This document shows positions 1 to 8,958 of a stretch of 64,000 nucleotides of DNA, piece after piece. Under the pieces are notes generated by a model, which ran no database searches, was not told the DNA's origin, and saw only the letters and a list, made by a program, of their open reading frames with translations. Within the stretch, counting starts at the first letter, position 1. Each line of letters begins with the position of its first letter. This DNA is from Halarchaeum rubridurum (GTDB lineage: Archaea; Halobacteriota; Halobacteria; Halobacteriales; Halobacteriaceae), in the NCBI RefSeq assembly GCF_014647115.1, contig NZ_BMOO01000001.1, forward strand, positions 248,001-312,000. Direction: 5' to 3'. A program made the position numbers and the translations under genes.

Positions 1-2075
<2,075 letters not shown>

Positions 2076-2184
2076 CTATGTGCCACGGTATCACACCCGG
2101 GTACATAGCGCTGACGCTCGCACGAACATCGGCCGGTGTCGGCAGATGGGCACGCTTTTCGCCGCCGCGCGTCCCCCTTTCCCT

Positions 2185-3540
2185 ATGACCACGCTCGCCT
2201 TCGACGGCCGGACGGGCGCGAGCGGCGACATGCTCCTCGGCGCGCTCGTCGCCGCCGGCGCGGACTCGACCGTCCTCGAACGCGTCGAGGACGCCCTCGA
2301 CGTCGCGTACGACGTGACGACCGTGACGAAACGCGGCGTTCGCGCCACCGCGGTGTCGGTCACGCACGGGGACGCGCCGGACGACGACCGCGGTGCGGAC
2401 GAACGCGACGACCACGAGCACGAACACGACGGGGGTCGCGGCCACACGCACGCGCACGACGACGCGGAGGGGCACGGTCCCACCCGGACGTACGTGGAGG
2501 TCCGCGCGCTCGTGGAGTCGATGGGGCTCCCGGAGGCCGTCGAGGCGGACGCGCTCGCGGTCTTCGAGGTGTTGGGGCGCGCGGAGGCCGCCGTCCACGG
2601 CACCGACCTCGACGACACGCACTTCCACGAGGTTGGGGCGGACGACGCCGTCGCGGACGTCGTCGGGGCGGCGCTCCTCCTCCACGACCTCGACCCCGAC
2701 CGAATCGTGACGACGCCCGTGTCCGCCGGGAGCGGCGAGGTGTCGATGCACCACGGCACCTACCCCGTCCCCGCACCCGCGGTCGTCGAAATCGCCGAGC
2801 GCGCGTCGTGGCACCTCCGGGGCGGCCCCGTCGAGACCGAGCTGCTCACGCCGACGGGCGCGGCGCTCCTCGCGCACTACGCCGAGGGCGTCGACGAGAC
2901 CCCGGCGATGCGCGTGTCGGAGTCGGGGTACGGCGCGGGCTCGACGAACCTCGACGAGCGGCCGAACGTCCTGCGCGCCGTCGTCGGCGAGGAGCGCGAG
3001 GACAGTGCAGAAAGCGAGGACGGGACTCACGGCGCGGCTCACGACGAACGCGTGGCGCGCGACGGCCTCGTCCGCGACGACGTCGTCGTCCTCGAAACGA
3101 ACCTCGACGACGCGCCGCCGGAGGTGCTCGGCGGCCTCCAGGACACGCTCGCTGACGCGGGCGCGCGTGACGTCTCCATCGTCCCGCTGACGATGAAGAA
3201 GTCCCGGCCCGGCCACCTCGTGAAGGTGATCGCGAAGCCCGCGGACGCGGGCGCGGTCGCGCGCCGCCTCGCGGAGGAGACGGGGACGCTCGGAATCCGC
3301 GAGACGGGCGCGCGCCACCGCTGGATCGCCGAGCGCGACTTCGAGACGGCGGAGATAGCGGTCGAGGGGGAGACGCACGCGGTGTCGGTGAAGGTCGCGC
3401 GCGACGCCGCGGGCGAGGTCTACGACCACAGCGCCGAGTACGACGACGCGGCGGCGGTCGCTGCCGAGACCGGGCTCCCGGTTCGGGAAGTGATGCGGCG
3501 GGCGGTCGAGGCCGTGCGCGCGGAGCGCGCGGGGACCTGA
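2185..3540 (+). CDS. larC: LarC-like nickel-pincer cofactor nickel insertion protein (DUF111)
   Basis: LarC inserts nickel into the pyridinium-dithiocarboxylate pincer cofactor used by lactate racemase and other LarA-family enzymes, in a CTP-dependent reaction. This 451-residue protein begins with the family signature FDGRTGASGDMLLGAL. Around residues 60-95 it has the typical His/Asp/Glu-rich metal-binding stretch (HEHEHDG...HTHAHDD). Further family motifs follow: TDLDDTHFHEVGADDAVAD, and the C-terminal block with ETNLDD and MKKSRPGH. ATG 2185 was chosen because the DGRTGASGDM motif follows at once and a T-rich box (GCTTTTCG, about 2155) lies about 28 bases upstream. No larA, larB or larE is visible in the window. 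Confidence 0.9.
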   Translation: MTTLAFDGRTGASGDMLLGALVAAGADSTVLERVEDALDVAYDVTTVTKRGVRATAVSVTHGDAPDDDRGADERDDHEHEHDGGRGHTHAHDDAEGHGPTRTYVEVRALVESMGLPEAVEADALAVFEVLGRAEAAVHGTDLDDTHFHEVGADDAVADVVGAALLLHDLDPDRIVTTPVSAGSGEVSMHHGTYPVPAPAVVEIAERASWHLRGGPVETELLTPTGAALLAHYAEGVDETPAMRVSESGYGAGSTNLDERPNVLRAVVGEEREDSAESEDGTHGAAHDERVARDGLVRDDVVVLETNLDDAPPEVLGGLQDTLADAGARDVSIVPLTMKKSRPGHLVKVIAKPADAGAVARRLAEETGTLGIRETGARHRWIAERDFETAEIAVEGETHAVSVKVARDAAGEVYDHSAEYDDAAAVAAETGLPVREVMRRAVEAVRAERAGT

Positions 3541-3557
3541 CGGCGGGGGACGCGACG

Positions 3558-4280
3558 CTACTGCCCCTCGTGGCGTTCGAGCGCCTCGTCGAGCGTCAGC
3601 TCCCCCGACGCGACCCGCCGCGCGAGGGCTTCGGTGATGGTGCGGTTCTCCGCGGAGCGCTCGCGCGAGCGCTGCTTGATGACGTCGAGTTCGCCCGCGG
3701 TCGGCTCGAAACTGCGCTCGCCGACGACCTCGCCAGACAGGCGCGCGATGTTGACGGCGGCGAGCACGTCGTCCATCCCGCGCGCACCCCGGCCGAGGTA
3801 GGGCGTCGTCCCGGTCTCGTCGACGAGTTCGACCGTCGCGTCGTCGAGGCCGTCGATGATGCGTGCGCCGTGGCGGCGCGCGCCGTCGCCGACGCGGACG
3901 AGCGGGTCGGGGGCGTCCGCGATCTCCGCCAGCACGACGTCGGCGGCGTCCTCCACGGGGACGTGGAAGACGGCGACGACGAGGTCACCGGAGAGGACGG
4001 CGATGCCGGGGCGCGGGCCGGGGTCGACGCCGACGACGGTCCGGCCGCCGCCCCGAAGGAGCGTCAGGGCCTCCTCGACGGCCGCGCGGGGGGCGTCCGG
4101 GTCCGCGACGACGACGTCGCAGGGGACGTCGAGGTCGTCCCCGGGGCCGGTGACGACGACGTCGGCGTCGGCGGGGAGGGGGGCGCCGGGTTCGACGGTC
4201 GTGAACGCGGCACCGCGCTCGCGGAGTTCGCCGACGACCTCGTGGTAGACCTCGAAGTCGGCGGTGGCGACGACGATCAC
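3558..4280 (-). CDS. RNase H/RuvC-like fold protein next to radB, function unknown
   Basis: This is a conserved-looking haloarchaeal protein of about 240 residues. Residues 1-75 read like a small Rossmann-type domain (VIVVATADFEVYHEVVGEL). A strand-loop VVGVDPGPRPGIAVL at about 80 then closely resembles the first catalytic strand of RuvC/RNase H-fold nucleases (hhGhDPGhxxxG), with Asp in the catalytic position. The C-terminal third is helical and charged. I prefer the GTG start at 4280: a TATA-like GGTTTTTGCC (about 4306-4312) lies 28 bases upstream, and the ATG at 4334 would sit upstream of that box. It is divergent from radB, which suggests a role in DNA repair or recombination. Nuclease activity is inference, since I cannot identify the other acidic residues with certainty. 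Confidence 0.75.
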   Translation of the reverse strand: MIVVATADFEVYHEVVGELRERGAAFTTVEPGAPLPADADVVVTGPGDDLDVPCDVVVADPDAPRAAVEEALTLLRGGGRTVVGVDPGPRPGIAVLSGDLVVAVFHVPVEDAADVVLAEIADAPDPLVRVGDGARRHGARIIDGLDDATVELVDETGTTPYLGRGARGMDDVLAAVNIARLSGEVVGERSFEPTAGELDVIKQRSRERSAENRTITEALARRVASGELTLDEALERHEGQ

Positions 4281-4395
4281 GGCCGGACGCAGGGCGAGCG
4301 CGGGCAAAAACCTTCCCGGGTGCGACCGGACCACGGGGGTGTCGGGGTCGCGGGCATCGGCGCGTTTTTCCCGGGCGGCGCGCTACTGACGGCCG

Positions 4396-5094
4396 ATGAG
4401 TGCACTGACGACGGGGTGCGGGCCGCTCGACGACCTCCTCGGCGGCGGGCTGGAGCGCGGGGCGGTCACGCAGGTGTACGGCCCGCCGGGTGCGGGGAAG
4501 ACGACCGTCGCGCTCGCCGCGGCCGCGCACGTCGCCGCGAACGGCGGGACGGCCGTCTACGTCGACACCGAGGGGCTCTCCCCGGACCGCTTCGAGCAGG
4601 TGCTCTCGGCGGTCGCGGACGACCCCGACGACGCCGCCGAGCGCATCGTCGTCAGCGAGGCGCGCGACTTCGACGAGCAGGCCGAGGCCGTGAAGGACGC
4701 GGAGGGATTCGCGGAGCGCGCGGACCTCGTCGTCCTCGACTCCGCGACGGGGTTCTACCGGCTCCGCCGGACCGAGGACGCCGGCGAGAACGGCGAGGCG
4801 CTCCGCGAGGTCGCCCGGCAGGTGACACATCTACTGTCGCTCGCGCGCAAACACGATCTGGCGGCGCTCGTGACGAACCAGGTGTACACCGACCCGGACG
4901 CCGACCGGACGCGCCCGCTCGGCGGGCACACCCTCGAACATTGGACGGCGACGGTCGTCAGATTGGAGCGCTTCCGCGGCGACGCCCGCCGGGCGGTCCT
5001 GGAGAAACACCGGGCGAAGCCGACGGGTGAACGCGCGCGCTTCGAGATCACGGACCGCGGCCTCGAAGCGCCCGCGGACGGAACCGACTTCTAG
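4396..5094 (+). CDS. radB: DNA repair and recombination protein RadB
   Basis: RadB is a RecA/RadA paralogue that assists RadA-mediated homologous recombination. The 232-residue length is typical, since it lacks the N-terminal helix-hairpin-helix domain of RadA. Walker A is GPPGAGKTT at residues 29-37 and Walker B is LVVLDS near residue 115. The RecA-type ATNQV-like segment appears as AALVTNQVYTD. The ATG at 4396 immediately precedes the CGPLDDLLGGGLERG motif that opens the core. The gene ends 4 bases into the convergent CBS-domain gene. It shares its upstream region with the divergent RNase H-like gene, so the two may be co-regulated. Confidence 0.95.
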   Translation: MSALTTGCGPLDDLLGGGLERGAVTQVYGPPGAGKTTVALAAAAHVAANGGTAVYVDTEGLSPDRFEQVLSAVADDPDDAAERIVVSEARDFDEQAEAVKDAEGFAERADLVVLDSATGFYRLRRTEDAGENGEALREVARQVTHLLSLARKHDLAALVTNQVYTDPDADRTRPLGGHTLEHWTATVVRLERFRGDARRAVLEKHRAKPTGERARFEITDRGLEAPADGTDF

Positions 5095-6248
5095 AGTTCG
5101 CCGAGCTTGCGGAGGAGCTGGCCCTGGTACTCCTCGTCAGCCTGCACGCCCTTCACTTCGAGGACGTTGCGTTCGAGCGTGTCGAGCGCCATGTAGTAGG
5201 CGTTGTCCGCGCCGTACCCCTCGCCCGTGCCGGCGATCTGGCCCTGGTTCGTCCGCAGGCGAATCTGACACTGGATGAGCGGCGTGCCCCGAAGGCGCTC
5301 TTTGTGCTCGTGGAAGCGCACGTGCGCGTGGCGGACGTGGAGCTTCGAGTACTTCTCGGTGACCTCCTCGATGCCCTCGCGGACGTCCTCGCGGACGAGC
5401 GTGTCGAGCAGGTCGATGTTCGTTATCTGAACGTCCATGTGCTCCTCCTCGGTGTAGGAGAGCGCGCGCAGCACGTCCGTCTTCGTGAGGACACCGGCGA
5501 CGGTGTCGGGTTCGTTCTCCGTCGTGACGACGAGGCCGGCGTAGTCGTTCTCCAGCATCGTGCGGACGGCGGACTCGACGCTGTCGTCGGGCCGGATCGT
5601 CTCGACGGGCTCGGACATGACGTCGGAGACCGGGAGGTCGAGCATCCGCTCGACTTCGCCGCGCCGGTCGCCGCGCGTCGTCTTCTCGATGTCGCGCGTG
5701 ACGAAGCGCACGAGGTCGTAGGTCGTCACGACGCCCGTGAGGTCGCCGTCCTCGTCGAGGACGGGGAGACGGGAGATACCGTGCTCGCGCAGGCGGTTGA
5801 TGACCGTCCCGACCGTGTCGTCCTCGTTCACGGTGACGACGTCGGCCGTGTAAATCTGCTCGACGGTCAGCGCGTCGAGGCTGTCGAGGACGGCCTCGAG
5901 GATGTGGTCCTCCGTGACGATTCCCCAGAGCTGGTCGGCCTCGAAGACGGGCGCGATCTTCGTGCCGCCCTCGACGAGCTTACGGGCGACGTCGCGGACG
6001 TCCTCGGTGCGTTCGAGCTTCGGCGCGTTCCCGCTCGGGTTGGCGATGGTGATCGCGCGCGTGTCGTCCTCGATGTGGGAGCTGAGGAGCTGTTTCTGGG
6101 TGATGACGCCCTCGTACTCCGCGCCGCCCGCGCGGGTGACGATGACGCCCTTCGGGTTCTCGTCCTCGAAGAGGGCCCGCACCTTCCCGAGTCGCTCCTC
6201 GGCGTCGACCTCGGTGTAGTCCTGCGTTGCGATATCGGAGATGTCCAT
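5091..6248 (-). CDS. Four-CBS protein with C-terminal hibernation-factor-like (S30AE/HPF) domain
   Basis: The protein has 385 residues. Residues 1 to about 265 form two tandem CBS pairs (Bateman modules), which usually bind adenine nucleotides or S-adenosylmethionine. Characteristic segments are TRAGGAEYEGVITQKQLL, PVFEADQLWGIVTEDHIL, LPVLDEDGDLTGVVTTYDL and GLVVTTENEPDTVAGVLTK. Residues about 270-385 start MDVQITNIDLLDTLVREDV. They continue through HAHVRFHEHKERLRG and GEGYGADNAYYMALDTLERN, a strong match in pattern to bacterial HPF/RaiA beta-alpha-beta-beta-beta-alpha proteins. I infer an energy-sensing ribosome-binding protein. CBS-containing ribosome-silencing proteins are known in archaea, but I cannot say this is one of them. 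A TATA-like CCTTTAGACC lies about 32 bases upstream of the ATG. Confidence 0.85.
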   Translation of the reverse strand: MDISDIATQDYTEVDAEERLGKVRALFEDENPKGVIVTRAGGAEYEGVITQKQLLSSHIEDDTRAITIANPSGNAPKLERTEDVRDVARKLVEGGTKIAPVFEADQLWGIVTEDHILEAVLDSLDALTVEQIYTADVVTVNEDDTVGTVINRLREHGISRLPVLDEDGDLTGVVTTYDLVRFVTRDIEKTTRGDRRGEVERMLDLPVSDVMSEPVETIRPDDSVESAVRTMLENDYAGLVVTTENEPDTVAGVLTKTDVLRALSYTEEEHMDVQITNIDLLDTLVREDVREGIEEVTEKYSKLHVRHAHVRFHEHKERLRGTPLIQCQIRLRTNQGQIAGTGEGYGADNAYYMALDTLERNVLEVKGVQADEEYQGQLLRKLGEL

Positions 6249-6383
6249 GTACCCGCGGAGTTGGCCCGGGAGGGTCTAAAGGGTTGTTGCAGGCACACGC
6301 GAAACCGCGTTTCGAGGGAGCGGCGCGACGACCCCCCAGACGGCGGGGAAAGCGGTTTCAGGCAGAGCGCGGTAGTAAGACCC

Positions 6384-6488
6384 ATGGGAGAACGTGTCTG
6401 TTATCGTGAATTCTGTCCGGACTGCGACGCCGCGCTCACGCACCGGGACGAGACCTGCCCGGACTGCGGCGCGGCCCTCGACGGGTAG
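6384..6488 (+). CDS. 34-residue two-knuckle zinc-binding microprotein
   Basis: This is a very short ORF with two CPDC knuckles (CPDCDAALTHRDETCPDCGAAL) that can coordinate one zinc ion. Such CPxCG-type small proteins are widespread in haloarchaea and several affect motility, biofilm or stress phenotypes; this one's role is unknown. The ATG at 6384 follows a T-poor but clear intergenic gap. It is oriented away from the CBS gene and followed by the gene-poor patch before tRNA-Val. Coding is supported by the perfect zinc-knuckle spacing and the G/C third positions. Confidence 0.75.
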   Translation: MGERVCYREFCPDCDAALTHRDETCPDCGAALDG

Positions 6489-6505
6489 GTACGCGTCGGG
6501 AGCGG

Positions 6506-6673
6506 TCAGGACGACGCCGCGACGTCGAAGCGCAGGCCGCCGTCGTCGGTGACGACGAGCGTCGCCGACGTCCCCCGTTCCGCGGCCGCTTCCGTGACCG
6601 TGACGGTCCGCACGAGGAGCTCGTCGTTCACGGAGAGGTGCCGTTCAACGACGATTAGACCGAAACGAACCAC
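6506..6673 (-). CDS. Possible 55-residue gene or 3' remnant of an older gene
   Basis: On the minus strand an open frame reads VVRFGLIVVERHLSVNDELL, then LVRTVTVTEAAAERGTSATLVVTDDGGLRF and stops at TGA. Its alternating hydrophobic/charged pattern and G/C third positions look coding. The only start is GTG at 6673. The frame stays open further upstream through the hairpin region, so this may be the tail of a decayed gene rather than an intact one. I recognise no family. Confidence 0.35.
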   Translation of the reverse strand: MVRFGLIVVERHLSVNDELLVRTVTVTEAAAERGTSATLVVTDDGGLRFDVAASS

Positions 6674-6685
6674 GGAGCTAGCGTT

Positions 6686-6840
6686 CGCGGCACGAGGGGC
6701 TCGAAGAGCCCGGTAGTGCCGCGAGTCACAGCGCGCGAAGCGCGCTGGCCGACGGACGACTAACGCGAACGAAGTGAGCGGCAGGAGTGAGGACGGCTTT
6801 TGGCCGAGCTTTCACGAGCGAAACCGTCGCTCTGCGACGG
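6686..6840. repeat. Three consecutive perfect hairpins in a gene-free patch
   Basis: Three inverted repeats lie in 155 bases. 6686-6693 pairs with 6716-6723 (CGCGGCAC/GTGCCGCG), enclosing 6697-6702 with 6706-6711 (GGGCTC/GAGCCC, loop GAA). 6729-6736 pairs with 6740-6747 (CAGCGCGC/GCGCGCTG, loop GAA). 6824-6830 pairs with 6834-6840 (CCGTCGC/GCGACGG, loop TCT). They are too regular for ordinary intergenic sequence. They could be cruciform sites, RNA hairpins or remnants of a mobile element. Confidence 0.7.
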
Positions 6841-6863
6841 GTGAGCGCGGTAAAAGTCGAGGG

Positions 6864-6881
6864 AGTGGGTTGGGGCGGATT
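6864..6881. repeat. 18-bp direct copy of the tRNA-Val 3' end (possible att scar)
   Basis: The sequence AGTGGGTTGGGGCGGATT is identical to 7003-7020, which covers the acceptor and T-arm 3' side of tRNA-Val. The similarity continues imperfectly (TGAACC after one extra base). Integrases of archaeal genetic elements commonly use tRNA 3' ends as attB, leaving such a repeat at the far end. Only 139 bp separates the copies and no integrase is present, so any element is gone or reduced to a scar. Confidence 0.6.
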
Positions 6882-6950
6882 GTGAACCACGGTCGGACGT
6901 GCTCGCTGGCGCTGCGCGCGACCTCCCTGATTCAAATCCACCCGGCCACG

Positions 6951-7001
6951 TTCGACGAACGACGGACTCCTCGCGTTGCTCGTCGTCGTTGTGTCGTCGA
7001 A
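6951..7001. repeat. Long imperfect inverted repeat abutting tRNA-Val
   Basis: TTCGACGA at 6951-6958 pairs with TCGTCGAA at 6994-7001, and the inner arms ACGACG/CGTCGT extend the stem. The stem ends two bases before the 18-bp tRNA repeat. In the direction of tRNA transcription it lies just downstream, so it could act as a 3' processing or termination hairpin. It could also be part of the scar. Confidence 0.5.
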
Positions 7002-7004
7002 AAG

Positions 7005-7079
7005 TGGGTTGGGGCGGATTTGAACCGCCGGCCTCCTCCATGTCAAGGAGGTGTCATAGCCTGACTAGACCACCAACCC
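7005..7079 (-). tRNA. tRNA-Val (GAC)
   Basis: The minus strand folds into a full cloverleaf of 75 nt. The acceptor is GGGTTGG/CCAACCC with discriminator A, the D-arm region is GGTCTAGTCAGGCTATGACAC, and the anticodon stem-loop is CCTCC-TTGACAT-GGAGG with anticodon GAC. The T arm is GGCGG-TTCAAAT-CCGCC. No CCA is encoded, as is usual in haloarchaea. A TATA-like AACTATACC lies about 48 bases upstream (about 7126). It precedes the divergent trp operon. Its 3' 18 bp are duplicated at 6864. Confidence 0.95.
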
Positions 7080-7190
7080 GCACGGCGTCGCGTGCTTCCG
7101 AACGCATCTCTTCGTTGTCCCGGGGTATAGTTGAAGGTTTCGAACCGGAGCCGCCGAGAGGGTGGTTCCCACCCGGGCGTCGCGCGACAG

Positions 7191-7238
7191 GCTTATACTG
7201 GTGTACAGACTTGTACATCGTAAGCCGAATTCGTACAC
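7191..7238 (+). promoter_or_regulatory. trpD promoter with phased TGTACA boxes
   Basis: A TATA element (TTATA, 7193-7197) is followed by TGTACA at 7202-7207, TGTACA at 7212-7217 and the near-match CGTACA at 7232-7237. The spacings are exactly 10 and 20 bp, so all lie on one face of the helix. They surround the expected start site (about 7221). TGTACA is the TRP-box core bound by the methanogen repressor TrpY. Its use here is an inference. A further palindrome ACACCGGTGT overlaps the third box. Confidence 0.7.
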
Positions 7239-7249
7239 CGGTGTCCACT

Positions 7250-8281
7250 ATGCAGGATTACATCGAACGCGTCACGGACGGGGAGGACCTCACGCTGGCA
7301 GAGGCACGCGACGCCGCGACGGCCGTCTTCGACGGCGCGAGCGACGCGCAGATCGGCGCACTGCTCGCCGGGTTGCGCGCGAAGGGCGAGACGGAGACGG
7401 AGATCGCGGGCTTCGCGCAGGGGATGCGCGACGCCGCCATCACCATCGACCCCGAACGCAGCCCGCTCGTCGACACGTGCGGGACGGGCGGGGACGACTA
7501 CGACACCATCAACGTCTCCACGACGTCCGCCATCGTCGTCGCCGCGGCGGGCGTCCCCGTCGCCAAGCACGGCAACTACTCCGTCTCCTCCTCCTCGGGG
7601 AGTTCGGACGTCTTAGAGGAGGTGGGCGTCGACCTCGACGCCGACCCGGCGGCCGTCGAGGACCACATCGAGAGCTACGGTATCGGGTACATGCACGCGC
7701 CCGCGTTCCACCCCGCGATGAAGGCCGTCATCGGCCCGCGGCGCGAGCTCGGGATGCGCACCATCTTCAACGTCCTCGGGCCGCTGACGAACCCCGCGGG
7801 CGCGGACGCGCAGGTCCTCGGCGTCTACGACCCCGACCTCGTGTCCGTCATCGCGAGCGCGCTCACGGAGATGCCCGCGGAGGACGCCCTCGTCGTCCAC
7901 GGCAGCGGCCTCGACGAGATAACGATCCACGACGAGACGGTCGTCGCGGAGGTCCACGGCGACGAAATCGAGGAGTACACGCTCACGCCCGCGGACCTCG
8001 GGCTGGAGCGGAGCCCCATCGACGCCATCGCCGGGGGGACACCGGCGGAGAACGCGGCGGACCTGCGCGGAATCGTCGAGGGCGACGTGACGGGCGCGAA
8101 GCGCGACGTCATCCTCGCCAACGCGGGCGCGGCGGTCTACGTCTCGGGGGAGGCCGACACGCTCGAAGCCGGCGTGGACGCCGCCCGCGAGGCCATCGAC
8201 TCGGGCGCGGCCGCCGAGAAACTCGACGCGCTCCGCGGTGCGGACGCGGACGCGGAGCGAAGCACGAGCGTGGAGCAGTGA
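7250..8281 (+). CDS. trpD: Anthranilate phosphoribosyltransferase
   Basis: TrpD transfers phosphoribosyl from PRPP to anthranilate, the second step of tryptophan synthesis, in the cytosol. The 343-residue protein has the glycine-rich PRPP loop VDTCGTGGDDYDTINVST (about residues 80-97). It also has KHGNYSVSSSSGSSDVLE and FNVLGPLTNPAGA, all diagnostic of the family. The start at ATG 7250 gives the usual helical N-terminus (MQDYIERVTDGEDLT). It leads the trpD-F-E-G operon, with 2 bases between its stop and trpF. The phased TGTACA boxes just upstream suggest repression by tryptophan status. Confidence 0.97.
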   Translation: MQDYIERVTDGEDLTLAEARDAATAVFDGASDAQIGALLAGLRAKGETETEIAGFAQGMRDAAITIDPERSPLVDTCGTGGDDYDTINVSTTSAIVVAAAGVPVAKHGNYSVSSSSGSSDVLEEVGVDLDADPAAVEDHIESYGIGYMHAPAFHPAMKAVIGPRRELGMRTIFNVLGPLTNPAGADAQVLGVYDPDLVSVIASALTEMPAEDALVVHGSGLDEITIHDETVVAEVHGDEIEEYTLTPADLGLERSPIDAIAGGTPAENAADLRGIVEGDVTGAKRDVILANAGAAVYVSGEADTLEAGVDAAREAIDSGAAAEKLDALRGADADAERSTSVEQ

Positions 8282-8283
8282 CG

Positions 8284-8958
8284 ATGGCCGGACGCACCCG
8301 TGCGAAGGTCTGCGGGCTGACGAACGCCGACGACGTCGCGGCGGCGGTCGACGCGGGCGCGGACGCCCTCGGGTTCATCGTGGACGTGCCGGTGGACACG
8401 CCCCGCGAAATCGACCCCGAGACGGCCGCAACCCTCGTCGCGGACGTCCCGCCGTTCGTCTCGACGGTGCTCGTCACGATGGCGGCCCCCGAGGACGTCC
8501 CGGCGCTCCACGAGCGCGTGGGGACCGACGCCGTGCAGGTCCACGGGGACGTCGACGCGGACGCGCTCGCCGCGCTCGCGGCCGACTGCGACGCGACGCT
8601 CGTGAAGACGGTGGACGCGGCGGCGCCGGAGTCGGCGCGCGCGTACGCCGACGTCGCGGACGCGCTGCTCGTCGACTCGACGGACGCGTCGGGCGCGGGC
8701 GGCACCGGGCGGACGCACGACTGGACGGCGACGCGCGACCTCGCGGCCGACCTCGACGTCCCCGTGGTCCTCGCGGGCGGGCTCACGCCCGCGAACGTCG
8801 CGGAGGCGGTGCGGACGGTCGAACCGTACGCGGTCGACGTCGCCTCGGGCGTGGAGCGCGAGGGCGGCGCGAAGGACCGCGACGCCGTGCGGTCGTTCGT
8901 GGCGAACGCGACGGGCGCGCTCGACGGCGTGGACGAGGAAGCGGAGGTGTCGGCCTGA
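8284..8958 (+). CDS. trpF: Phosphoribosylanthranilate isomerase
   Basis: TrpF converts phosphoribosylanthranilate to CdRP, the third step of tryptophan synthesis. It is a TIM barrel of 224 residues opening with RAKVCGLTNADDVAAAVDAGADALGFI, where CGLT carries the catalytic Cys. Near the C-terminus DVPVVLAGGLTPANVAEAV and AVDVASGVER form the phosphate-binding loops. It starts 2 bases after trpD. Its TGA overlaps the trpE ATG (TGATG), implying translational coupling. Confidence 0.96.
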   Translation: MAGRTRAKVCGLTNADDVAAAVDAGADALGFIVDVPVDTPREIDPETAATLVADVPPFVSTVLVTMAAPEDVPALHERVGTDAVQVHGDVDADALAALAADCDATLVKTVDAAAPESARAYADVADALLVDSTDASGAGGTGRTHDWTATRDLAADLDVPVVLAGGLTPANVAEAVRTVEPYAVDVASGVEREGGAKDRDAVRSFVANATGALDGVDEEAEVSA

